This document shows, piece after piece, positions 53,971 through 62,072 of a DNA stretch of 64,000 nucleotides. The translations under genes and the position numbers were made by a program. The number at the start of each line of letters is the position of its first letter. Within the stretch, counting starts at the first letter, position 1. The notes beneath the pieces were generated by a model. That model was not told the origin of the DNA, searched no databases, and saw only the letters and a list, made by a program, of their open reading frames with translations. The stretch comes from an uncultured Ilumatobacter sp. GTDB lineage: Bacteria > Actinomycetota > Acidimicrobiia > Acidimicrobiales > Ilumatobacteraceae. The DNA lies in NCBI GenBank assembly GCA_905182555.1, contig CAJJBX010000013.1:83954-147953 (forward strand), read 5' to 3'.

Positions 53971-55134
53971 ATGCACATCGATGTCGGAGCTGTTGATCAC
54001 GCCCTCACCACGACCAGGGCCGTCCGTCGGCGGCTCGACCTCGAGCGAAGCGTCGACGACCAGATCATTCTCGACTGCATCGACGTGGCCGAACAGGCCC
54101 CGACCGGTGGAAACCTGTCGAGCCGACGCTGGTTGGTGATCCGCGAACCGCGAATGAAGCAGGCGCTGGCCGACCTGTACATGGCAGGCGCAGGGCAGTG
54201 GATGGCCGGCGCCGCCGAACGCCTCGAAGGCACCGGCCACCCACAGGAGAAAAACATGGCGTCGGCAAAGTACCTCGCCGAACACCTGGCCGAGGTGCCT
54301 GCCATCGTGATCCCGACCATCATTGGACGCCATGACGGCAGCGGCCGCCCCGGCCTGTTCGATTCGGTCATCCAATCCGGCTGGAGCTTCTGCGTTGCAT
54401 TGCGGGCCCGTGGCCTCGGCACCGCCTGGGTCACCGCCGCACTCGCCGATCAGGACAAAGTCAAGGAACTCCTCGGTATCCCAGAGAACGTGACCGAGAT
54501 CGCGATGTTCCCCGTGGCCTGGACAAAGGGCACCGACTTCTCGCCAGCGCCTCGGCCACCGGCACGGACCGTCACCTTCTTCGACGGGTGGGCGCGGACC
54601 TTCGAATCCGGCCCAAGTAATCCGGTTTGCCTCACCGATGGCCCCGGCACCGTGGCAGAAATCGACATCAACGCGCCTGCCTCTGCGATCTGGCCGTTCC
54701 TCACCGACATCAACCTGTCATCGCGATTCAGCAACGAGTTCCAAGGTGCCGAGTGGGTCGACGACACACTCGTCGATGGTCAACCAGTCGTTGGTTCGTC
54801 ATTCGTTGGCACCAACGAGAACCCGTCATTCGGTGAGTTCAAGGTGCAGTCGTTCATCGACACATACGAGCAGGACGTTGCGTTCGGCTGGCGCACCTCA
54901 TCGATCGAGAGCCCGGGTGCCCGATGGCGTTTCGAGATCGAGCCGAACGGGTCAAGCTCGCGGCTGCGTTACGCAGCCGCGCTCGGGCCCGGGCCTTCGG
55001 GCTTGACCATCGCGATCGAGTCGATGCCCGACAAAGAGCACCGGATCATCTACCGGCGCATCGAGGGCCTGCACGCCAATATGCGCAAGGTGGTTATTGG
55101 GATCAAGAGGCTCGCCGAGTCGGTCGAGCCATGA
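53971..55134 (+). CDS. Nitroreductase fused to SRPBCC (START-like) domain
   Basis: 387 residues. Residues 1 to about 205 form a nitroreductase: TTTRAVRRRLDLERSVDDQI, the FMN-contact APTGGNLSSRRWLV and LGTAWVTAALADQDKVKELL. Residues about 225-387 form an SRPBCC lipid-binding domain (EIDINAPASAIWPFLTDINL, SRLRYAAALGPGPSG). The two are in one unbroken frame. Its stop overlaps the start of the LLM gene, so both flavin enzymes are co-made. The arrangement suggests a flavin enzyme with a built-in hydrophobic substrate carrier (inference). Confidence 0.85.
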   Translation: MHIDVGAVDHALTTTRAVRRRLDLERSVDDQIILDCIDVAEQAPTGGNLSSRRWLVIREPRMKQALADLYMAGAGQWMAGAAERLEGTGHPQEKNMASAKYLAEHLAEVPAIVIPTIIGRHDGSGRPGLFDSVIQSGWSFCVALRARGLGTAWVTAALADQDKVKELLGIPENVTEIAMFPVAWTKGTDFSPAPRPPARTVTFFDGWARTFESGPSNPVCLTDGPGTVAEIDINAPASAIWPFLTDINLSSRFSNEFQGAEWVDDTLVDGQPVVGSSFVGTNENPSFGEFKVQSFIDTYEQDVAFGWRTSSIESPGARWRFEIEPNGSSSRLRYAAALGPGPSGLTIAIESMPDKEHRIIYRRIEGLHANMRKVVIGIKRLAESVEP

Positions 55135-56204
55135 CGCTGCGGCTCGGGATCAGTGCAGTGCCGACGAGCCCGGCGGCGATCGACTATGTGGTCGAAGCCG
55201 ATCGGCTCGGCGTCGATTCGGTCTGGGTCCCGGAATTCTGGGGATACGACGCACTGACGCCGCTCGGGGCGCTCGCCATGCGCACCGAACACATTCGACT
55301 GTGCACCGGCATCGTGCAACTTGGCTCTCGGACACCCACGATGCTCGCGATGTCGGCGCTCTCCCTGCAGGCGCTGTCGGCAAACAATGCGCACCCCGCC
55401 GGTCGCTTCGTCTTGGGTATCGGTACGAGCGGTCCGCAGGTCATTGAGGGCTGGCACGGCGTGCCGTTCGCCCGCCCAATACAGCGAACACGCGAGACCA
55501 TTGACATCGTGCGTGCCGCGATGGCCGGTGAAAAAGTCAGCTACGACGGCGAAATTTTTCAGCTACCGCTGCCCGGGGGTGAGGGTCGGGCACTGCGGTC
55601 GGCGGCGCCGCCGGCTTCAGTCCCGATTCATATCGCGTCGCTCGGCCCGGCCAACTTGCGACTCACCGGCGAACTCGCTGACGGCTGGATCGGTAACTCG
55701 TTCTTCTGTCCGACTGCCAACGTGTTCCTCGACGACATCACGGCGGGAGCGAACGCTGCAGGGCGAACCCTCGCGGATATCGAGATCAACGTGGGTGTCG
55801 GCTGCGAATTCACCGGCGACTCAGACGCCGAGGTCGAAGCAGCTGGCCGTCGCCATGCTGCTGGCTTCGCCTTCACCTTCGGCGCCATGGGTTCGAAGGA
55901 CGCGAACTTTTACAACAACGCGTTCGGTAAACAGGGCTACGGCGACGACGTTGCTGCGGTGCAGGAGCTGTGGTTGGCCGGCGACCGCGAGGGTGCAGGC
56001 GAGCGCGTCCCGATCGAGATTGGCCTTGGCCAGAACCTCATTGGGCCGCCCGACGAGATCCTGCGTCGGCTTCGCGAGTACTCCAACGCCGGTGTCGATG
56101 TCCTGCGAGTGGGCGCAATGGGCAACACCCTCGACGAACAAGTCGCCAACCTCGGCCAACTGATGGATCTGATCAACACCGTCAACACGGTCAACGCAGC
56201 CTGA
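55131..56204 (+). CDS. LLM-class flavin-dependent oxidoreductase (F420-type)
   Basis: 357 residues. Luciferase-like barrel with VVEADRLGVDSVWVPEFWGY, LCTGIVQLGSRTPTMLAMSA and VPIHIASLGPANLRLTGELA. It probably uses F420 or FMN. Its ATG overlaps the previous stop by 4 bp. A family-B hairpin starts 4 bp after its own stop. Confidence 0.92.
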   Translation: MTLRLGISAVPTSPAAIDYVVEADRLGVDSVWVPEFWGYDALTPLGALAMRTEHIRLCTGIVQLGSRTPTMLAMSALSLQALSANNAHPAGRFVLGIGTSGPQVIEGWHGVPFARPIQRTRETIDIVRAAMAGEKVSYDGEIFQLPLPGGEGRALRSAAPPASVPIHIASLGPANLRLTGELADGWIGNSFFCPTANVFLDDITAGANAAGRTLADIEINVGVGCEFTGDSDAEVEAAGRRHAAGFAFTFGAMGSKDANFYNNAFGKQGYGDDVAAVQELWLAGDREGAGERVPIEIGLGQNLIGPPDEILRRLREYSNAGVDVLRVGAMGNTLDEQVANLGQLMDLINTVNTVNAA

Positions 56205-56207
56205 CTT

Positions 56208-56247
56208 GTCACACTTTGGTCTGACCGGAGCGTGACCGGAGCGTGAC
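56208..56247 (+). terminator. Hairpin family B copy 3
   Basis: GTCACACTTTGGTCTGACC followed by a duplicated CCGGAGCGTGA. The left GTCAC can pair with either GTGAC. It lies directly behind the LLM gene and before the converging sugar-kinase stop. Confidence 0.55.
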
Positions 56248-56249
56248 AG

Positions 56250-57152
56250 CTACCAGGTGAGTTCGTGGCGGTACGCGACGTCGGCGCCGGGGCGGCTGCA
56301 TGTGAGTGCTGCGGCCTCGACGGCATGTTCGGCAATCTCGGTCCAGTCGGCAGCGGTCATTGCGCGGACTGCCGCCTTCGAGGTGATCCCGGATTCCCAC
56401 AGCGAAGCGAGCACCACGCCGCAAATCGTGTCGCCTGCACCAACCGTGTCAACAACTTCGACGCGACGCGAGACGGCATGAGCTTCACCATCGACGGTGA
56501 AAACGGAGAGGCCATCGGCTCCTCGAGTGACGATCACTGCACTCACCCCGGCCGTGAGTAGCGTCTCGACCCACTCGGTGGGGTCAAGGTCGGGGAAGAT
56601 CCAGGCGAGGTCTTCGTCGGAGCCCTTGTAGATGTCGGTGTTCGACAACCAGCGATCGTGGAAGCCAGTCCACTCGGCCCGCAACACTGGGTCGTTGTCG
56701 AGGATCTGTGGCCGGATGTTCGGGTCGAGGGACACGACACCTTCGTGCTGCTCGGCGAGCGTTGCGAGCGTCTCGGCGGTCTTCCCGCGGAACATGGCGA
56801 GTGTGCCGCCGTGCAAAATGTGCGGGCCCGGCCCGACGGCGGCGACGTCAAGTTCACTGAGTTGCATGTCGGCGGTGTTGTCGCCTTCGAAGGTGAACCG
56901 CAGCTCGGGAACGTGTTCAACGACGGCTCGGGCAGTCGGTGCGTCGGTGCGCTGAATGAGGTCGAGTGCAACGCCATTGGCATCGATGTGGGCGTACAAC
57001 ATCTCGCCGTATTCGTCAGTTGAAAGGGCGCCGCCAAACGCAGCCGGCACGCCGAGCCGTGCACACGCGATCGCGGCATTCATGGGTCCGCCGCCCGGCA
57101 GCGGTGAGCCGTCGACGATGTCGACAAGGGCTTCGCCGCAACAAATGATCAT
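56250..57152 (-). CDS. PfkB-family carbohydrate kinase
   Basis: 300 residues. It has the sugar-binding start GEALVDIVDGSPLPGGGPMN and the nucleotide/anion-hole motif DTVGAGDTICGVVLASLWES. It phosphorylates fructose or a related sugar with ATP. No sugar operon surrounds it. It is divergent from the nitroreductase gene at 57231. Confidence 0.93.
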   Translation of the reverse strand: MIICCGEALVDIVDGSPLPGGGPMNAAIACARLGVPAAFGGALSTDEYGEMLYAHIDANGVALDLIQRTDAPTARAVVEHVPELRFTFEGDNTADMQLSELDVAAVGPGPHILHGGTLAMFRGKTAETLATLAEQHEGVVSLDPNIRPQILDNDPVLRAEWTGFHDRWLSNTDIYKGSDEDLAWIFPDLDPTEWVETLLTAGVSAVIVTRGADGLSVFTVDGEAHAVSRRVEVVDTVGAGDTICGVVLASLWESGITSKAAVRAMTAADWTEIAEHAVEAAALTCSRPGADVAYRHELTW

Positions 57153-57230
57153 GCGAGCAAACTACCGAGCACGGAATACAGCGCCGAGATTGGGCACGCA
57201 GCCAGGTCCGGTGCTGCGACACTGCAGACC

Positions 57231-57732
57231 ATGACGCCGTACGAAAACATCATCAGCAAGCGCGATCTCCGGATGTACACCGATCAACCGATTGCTGACG
57301 ACGTCATGCAACGCATTCTTCAGGCCGGCCGAATGGCCGGCAGCGCGAAGAACATTGAAGCAAACCGACTCATCCTCATCACCGATCAGGGTGTCCAGGA
57401 TGCCCTCGTCCCAGCCGGTGACTTCGTTTCATGGATCGAGCTCGTCTGCGGCGATCATCGGCTTCGCGATCGCCACTGCCGAACTGCGTATGTTCGACGT
57501 CGGCCGCCAGGGCCAGAACATGATGCTCGCCGCACACGCCGAAGGTGTCGGGACCTGCCCCGTCACGTTCCAACACCAAGACATCGCACGGGCCGCAGTC
57601 GGCCTCCCTGACGACTGGTCGTTTCCAATGGCAATCACGCTCGGCTACCCGGTCCCAGATCACCCCGAGAGCCCCCTCAAGCGTCAGCGCGTGGCAATGG
57701 ACGAGCTCGTGCTCCGCAACCGCTGGAGCTGA
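57231..57732 (+). CDS. Small nitroreductase (frameshifted)
   Basis: About 166 residues after repair. The first frame has SKRDLRMYTDQPIADDVMQR and AGRMAGSAKNIEANRLILIT, the nitroreductase FMN-binding start. The second frame has IIGFAIATAELRMFDVGRQG and TCPVTFQHQDIARAAVGLPD. The switch is near 57435 (TCATGGATCGAGCTCGTCTG). Joined, it is a single-domain nitroreductase of short type. Unlike the gene at 53971 it has no SRPBCC part. Confidence 0.82.
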
Positions 57733-57770
57733 ATGTTGCCGGGCCGGGTGCAGCGCTTGGAGTGGCCCGG

Positions 57771-58607
57771 TCAGCGCTTCCAAAGAACGGGGAAGAGCGG
57801 GTGGTCCATCTCGACGCCGTCCGGCAGTTCGGCCTCAAGGCCGGGAAACGGCGGTGAGGTCGTCCAGCGTCGCGGCGCATGCACCATGTCGTCACCGAGG
57901 AATCGGACCGACAGCACTCGTCGGCGACCTGGGCCCGCTACTCCCGCTGCTCCATGGACGCTCAACATGTTGAAGAAGATGGCGTCGCCTGGCTTGAGCT
58001 CCCAGGAAAGGATGCGCCAACTATCGGCGTCACGCTCGATGTCGCCTTCGAAGTCAGGGAGATCAGCGAGGCTTCCTTCGGGGAACCATTTCGCCTGCGC
58101 GTCGAGGAACGTGCGCGGCATGTACCAGGGCCCGCGGTGCGAGCCGGCAACAATTTGCAGGCTGGATTCCTTCGGCACCGGATCGACCGGAAACCACATG
58201 CTGGCGTTCTGCCGGCCATCGACGTTGTAGTACGGCTGGTCTTGGTGCCACGGCGTGCGCTGCCGCGTACCGGGCTCCTTCACGAGCACGTGGTCGTGGT
58301 ACAGCCGTATCTGGTCAGAATTGCTGAGTTCGGCGGCGATCTGGGCGGCAGGCGAGTTCCGAATGAATCGCTCCATGGCGGGAAGTCGCTGCCAGTTACA
58401 GAAGTCCTCGATGAAAGGGGCATCGTCGTCGGCGCTTGCACGTTTGGCGCGAGGTGACAGCGCCGCCAGATTCGCATCGATTGCTTCGGTGGCCCACCGA
58501 ACATGCTCGGCATCGAAAGCCTGTCGCACGACGACGGCACCGTCACGTGCATACGCCTGCCGTGTTTCGTCATCGATCAGCCTGATCACCGTCGCAACGT
58601 TAACCAT
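57771..58607 (-). CDS. Phytanoyl-CoA dioxygenase (PhyH) family protein
   Basis: 278 residues. Iron ligands are HQDQPYYN (HxD) and a distal His in NMLSVHGAAGVAG; DGAVVVRQAFD is the usual PhyH entry. 2-oxoglutarate-dependent hydroxylation of a fatty acid or small amine is the expected activity. It is a second PhyH in the window and is not clearly in an operon. Confidence 0.9.
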   Translation of the reverse strand: MVNVATVIRLIDDETRQAYARDGAVVVRQAFDAEHVRWATEAIDANLAALSPRAKRASADDDAPFIEDFCNWQRLPAMERFIRNSPAAQIAAELSNSDQIRLYHDHVLVKEPGTRQRTPWHQDQPYYNVDGRQNASMWFPVDPVPKESSLQIVAGSHRGPWYMPRTFLDAQAKWFPEGSLADLPDFEGDIERDADSWRILSWELKPGDAIFFNMLSVHGAAGVAGPGRRRVLSVRFLGDDMVHAPRRWTTSPPFPGLEAELPDGVEMDHPLFPVLWKR

Positions 58608-58666
58608 TCCAAGCCATCGCGAACCATCGCGTTGTCGACCGCTGCCGAGCAGCTCGGCTTGGCTAC

Positions 58667-58993
58667 TCAGGCCTTTTTGACGAACTCGGCTTTGATCAGT
58701 AGTTGGCGACCATCGACCTTGCCGTCGATTTCGTGGTCGCCGGAAATGAGGCGGATCGACTTGATCTTGGCACCGGCCTTGACCCCTCCGGCCTTGCCGT
58801 CAGTCTTCAAGTCTTTGATGATCGTGACGGCGTCGCCATCGGCGAGGAGGTTGCCGTTGGCATCGCGAATGTTGGCCAGGTCGTCGACAGGAGCGCCCAA
58901 CCATTCGTGGCCACAGGTGGCGCACTCGTAGCCGTCGTCGGTGGTGAGCGGGTCAGGCATCGTGCAGATTGGACAGTTGGGAAGGGCGGCCAT
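58667..58993 (-). CDS. PhnA/YjdM-like zinc-ribbon protein
   Basis: 108 residues from the ATG at 58993. It has an N-terminal zinc ribbon (PNCPICTMPDPLTTDDGYEC then ATCGHEW) and the PhnA C-terminal domain with DANGNLLADGDAVTIIKDLK. Although named for alkylphosphonate use, these proteins are widespread and their role is unknown. The preceding frame up to 59146 is not used. Confidence 0.9.
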   Translation of the reverse strand: MAALPNCPICTMPDPLTTDDGYECATCGHEWLGAPVDDLANIRDANGNLLADGDAVTIIKDLKTDGKAGGVKAGAKIKSIRLISGDHEIDGKVDGRQLLIKAEFVKKA

Positions 58994-59350
58994 GCGCTCT
59001 GTGTATCGCCGTTTCGTCCTCGACGCTGACGCTGCCATGTCCACAACCTCGTCCGGCCAAACGTTCACCACCAGGAAGTGGGAACGGTCGGTTCTCCCCG
59101 CTCGAGACGTGCGGTCACAGCTATACCGCTGCGCAGCGCTCAGCATCTTTGTTGAAGTCAGCCCTGCGTGACGGTGCGTTGGCGCGTCTCGGGCTCGTTC
59201 GTGAACAACTCACGGGCACCGGTGGGCTGCACTACCGCTGTACACGGGTAGTTGCTGAGCGGATCGTGGGGTCGAAGTCGTCGCGCTGGTTCGTGTGGAC
59301 GTCGCGTCAAGGGGCGCTCGAAGTGATCGAGTCCGAGCCGCGAGTCAGCA
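58994..59350. other. 357-bp gene-free stretch
   Basis: Between the PhnA-like gene and the Nei-like gene stop. Several open frames cross it, but none has family features or codon use that I trust. I see no tRNA, repeat or hairpin worth naming. Confidence 0.5.
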
Positions 59351-60139
59351 TCAACCCTGGGTGGGCTGGCATGACGGGCACCAATACGTGCTGCGCGCGG
59401 TGCGCTTGCCGGCGGCCGAGAAGTCAATCGAGTTGTCGCAGCGACGACAGGCAAACCGGTGACGGCCGTACACGTGCGTGCGACCTTCGTTGCCTCGTCC
59501 AGTTGTCGATCGGTAGGGCGTGGCCCGATTGGCGACGAGCTGGCGGTGCGCGATCGACCACAGTTTGTGGAGCTGATCATCGGTCATTGCACTCACGACA
59601 ATGAAGGGATGCAGGCCGGCGACGAAGAGCGCCTCACTCTTAAACACATTGCCGACACCGGCCGCCACCCGCTGATCAAGCAGCAGTTCGGCAAGTGTGG
59701 TCGTCTCGGTGGAGTGGGCCCGACTGTTTGCAATCACGACATCGAAGTCAACATCATCGTTGCTTACGTCGGGGCCGAGTCGATCGGCTGGCGCTGTGCC
59801 CGACCCGGCGATGTGGGTCGAGATGTCGGGTGCAGCAAAGCACAGTGCGCGCCCCAGTGGTGTCTCGATCACGATCCGCAGCTTCGGGCTCTGCGGGGCT
59901 GGCCTGTCGAGCCCACTCGTGCGCCACGACCCCGACATGCCGAGATGCGTGTGCAGCACGAGCTTCCGATCGAACTCGATGAGGAGGTACTTGCCGACAG
60001 CTTCCACGCTGTGGATCGTGTCGCCGACACGCGGTCGGTAGCCGCGCAGTTTCTGAAACCACAGATCGGTCACCACTTGGCCTTCCAGCACCGGCGTCAA
60101 CACCTCTGCGGCCCGGCGAAGTGTGTCGCCCTCAGGCAT
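59351..60139 (-). CDS. Endonuclease VIII-like DNA glycosylase (Nei/Fpg family)
   Basis: 262 residues. It starts MPEGDTLRRAAEVL, the catalytic Pro2-Glu3 of Fpg/Nei, has the middle LLDQRVAAGVGNVFKSE helix-two-turn-helix, and a C-terminal zinc finger with CRRCDNSI and CPSC. The MPEGDT start points to Nei rather than Fpg. It excises oxidised pyrimidines and cuts abasic sites. Confidence 0.93.
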   Translation of the reverse strand: MPEGDTLRRAAEVLTPVLEGQVVTDLWFQKLRGYRPRVGDTIHSVEAVGKYLLIEFDRKLVLHTHLGMSGSWRTSGLDRPAPQSPKLRIVIETPLGRALCFAAPDISTHIAGSGTAPADRLGPDVSNDDVDFDVVIANSRAHSTETTTLAELLLDQRVAAGVGNVFKSEALFVAGLHPFIVVSAMTDDQLHKLWSIAHRQLVANRATPYRSTTGRGNEGRTHVYGRHRFACRRCDNSIDFSAAGKRTARSTYWCPSCQPTQG

Positions 60140-60813
60140 GTTGGTCAGCGCTCAGCACAGTCACGACGGTACTGCTGATGAGTTTCGCTGTCATGTCCGC
60201 CTCCCACTTCGTCGGCCCAGGCCCGACAGCATCTTCAGCTGCGCGATCGTTGGTCTGGCGTACATATTTTCCAGAATTTTTGTGCCTCTTCACTGCTGCC
60301 GCAGCAGACCTCTCGAAGCACCGCTGCGAAACAACAACCGGCACATCAGTACATCGCGATGTCGCTCTCCGCGCATTGATCACTGGGCGCGTCCGCCGCG
60401 TTGTTGTTGATGCTGACAGTGTCGTGATCGATCTCGGACGCACCCAACGACTGTTCACTGGCAAAGCCCGCCAAGCCGCGCAACTGTTAGTCACGACCTG
60501 CACCCACCGCGGCTGTGATATCCCGGCAACACTGTGCGACCACCGCAACGAATGGGCTGACGATGGTGGCCCGACTGACCAGGCCAACGCAATGCCGCTC
60601 TGCGGATCACACGACCGATGGAAACACGCCAACCACATCCGCAGTCGCCGCGCAACCAGCGGCCGGCTCTTCCTCATCACACCCGACGGCACCACCGTCT
60701 TGCCCATCGGCGCCCGCCAACCCAACTGGGCCGAACCATCACCAACCAAACAAGTGTTTGACGGGCAGTCGCATACGCCAACCTGGGCTGGAGTTGCTCC
60801 GCCGCTCCGGTAA
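60121..60813 (+). pseudogene. HNH endonuclease C-terminal part (13E12/DUF222 type), 5'-truncated
   Basis: From about 60370 the protein reads TGRVRRVVVDADSVVIDLGR, TQRLFTGKARQAAQ, CTHRGCD and CDHRNEWADDGGPT, NAMPLCGSHDRWKHA. This is the HNH domain of the 13E12 family common in actinobacteria. The N-terminal DUF222 domain is missing; the upstream 80 residues have no such pattern. It is probably a truncated copy. HNH function may remain. Confidence 0.6.
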
Positions 60814-61000
60814 AAGTCGTTCGACCGTGGCGTTGTGACATCTCGCATCCACGAGAACCACGCCGACGATGTCGTCGCCGTCATAGAGCGGTGATGTGCT
60901 CACGAGCACGAAAAGTTCAGCGTCGACTCGGTCGACTCGGCCGACAACACCCGGACCGGCGGGGGGAGGGGGGCGCACCGCGGTCTTGTTGAAAATGCCG

Positions 61001-61021
61001 TAGTGCAGCACTACTGCACTA
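61001..61021. promoter_or_regulatory. 8-bp inverted repeat upstream of lipoprotein gene
   Basis: TAGTGCAG (61001-61008) and CTGCACTA (61014-61021) are perfect arms around CACTA; an internal TAGTGC/GCACTA dyad overlaps. It sits 36 bp before the ATG at 61057 and could be an operator. Confidence 0.45.
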
Positions 61022-61056
61022 GATTTGCTCCACAATTAAGCCGTCAAAGGGGCGAC

Positions 61057-61488
61057 ATGCAGTTCACTAGAACACATCGACTCGTGGCTGGCGTGGCGAT
61101 TTTGACACTTGTTGGAATGTCGGCCTGCGCCGGGGGCGAAACGTCGGTAAAAAGCGGTGGTGGCGAGGGCGTGTTCTCAGGCACCCAGAACGATCTGACC
61201 CTCAGCCAAGCGGAACACAACGACGTCGAAACGCTGCTCACACAAGCGAGCGCTTCTTCACCAGTCATGAGTAACTATCGTGCTCTCGGAATCGAGACCG
61301 TCAGCAAGATGGGAGGCGACTACTGCGCCTTAGTGCTGCGGTTCGGTGCCGACGACGCGACGCCGGCGTACCGCCAAATGCTGGTGGAGCAAGCGGGCAT
61401 CAGCGCTGACAACGTGGCGACCCTGGGACCCATCGCTGTGAGCGCAGCGTCATTTATGTGTGCGGACGACATCTCGGCCGTTCCGTGA
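61057..61488 (+). CDS. Possible lipoprotein of unknown function
   Basis: 143 residues. The N-terminus has a signal peptide with LVAGVAILTLVGMSACAGG, where the Cys could be a lipobox cysteine (GMSAC is not a perfect lipobox). The mature part has two further cysteines (GGDYCALVLRF and FMCADD), perhaps a disulfide. No family is recognised. It is preceded by a strong inverted repeat. Confidence 0.65.
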   Translation: MQFTRTHRLVAGVAILTLVGMSACAGGETSVKSGGGEGVFSGTQNDLTLSQAEHNDVETLLTQASASSPVMSNYRALGIETVSKMGGDYCALVLRFGADDATPAYRQMLVEQAGISADNVATLGPIAVSAASFMCADDISAVP

Positions 61489-62072
61489 AATTCAGCCGAA
61501 CCCCGCCGAGTTCCACATGTCCACTGCACTGAAACCCTTGTGGAGCGTTCACGGCGGGTGAGAACTTGGACAGACACGCGTCATCTTGGAGATCGATGCC
61601 GAACTGAGTGGCGAACTCGACAGCCAACTCCGGGTCCTCGATCGCGTACTTCGACTTCACAACTGTCCGGTCGGCAGCGACCCGACCATCGAACTCAACG
61701 AACGTGGTCACGTCGCATTCGGGGTTCGGGCACCGCGTTCATCCAACATCGTCACACTGTTACCCGTAAAGCGTCAGAACTTCACAAGAAACCAACAGCA
61801 CCACAACAGGAAAGTAAACATCGGCGGTCCGGTCAGAATCTTTGACGATTCCGGCTTCGTTTACATCGTGGACCGATGCTCGGACAAGTGCTCGCCTACG
61901 GATCAGAACGGCCTGATGTATTCAGCGGCTACCACCTGGAATGGACGAGACCAAACGACGGGGCGTTCGTGACCGCAGTGACCAGCGACCACGAACGACA
62001 CGTCAAAGCATTCGAGCAGATCTCGAGTTCCCCGATGAACTCATTATCTGCGCCAGCCCACGACTTGATCGG
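61489..62072. other. 584-bp stretch without a clear gene
   Basis: On the minus strand a frame ending at 61454 reads RCPNPECDVTTFVEFDG near 61740, a possible zinc-ribbon piece, then DDACLSKFSPAVN and CSGHVELGG. On the plus strand two frames (61586-61972 and 61876-62118) read as ordinary protein in part (YHLEWTRPNDGAFVTAV). None has a convincing full gene. They may be decayed or frameshifted remnants. Confidence 0.35.
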
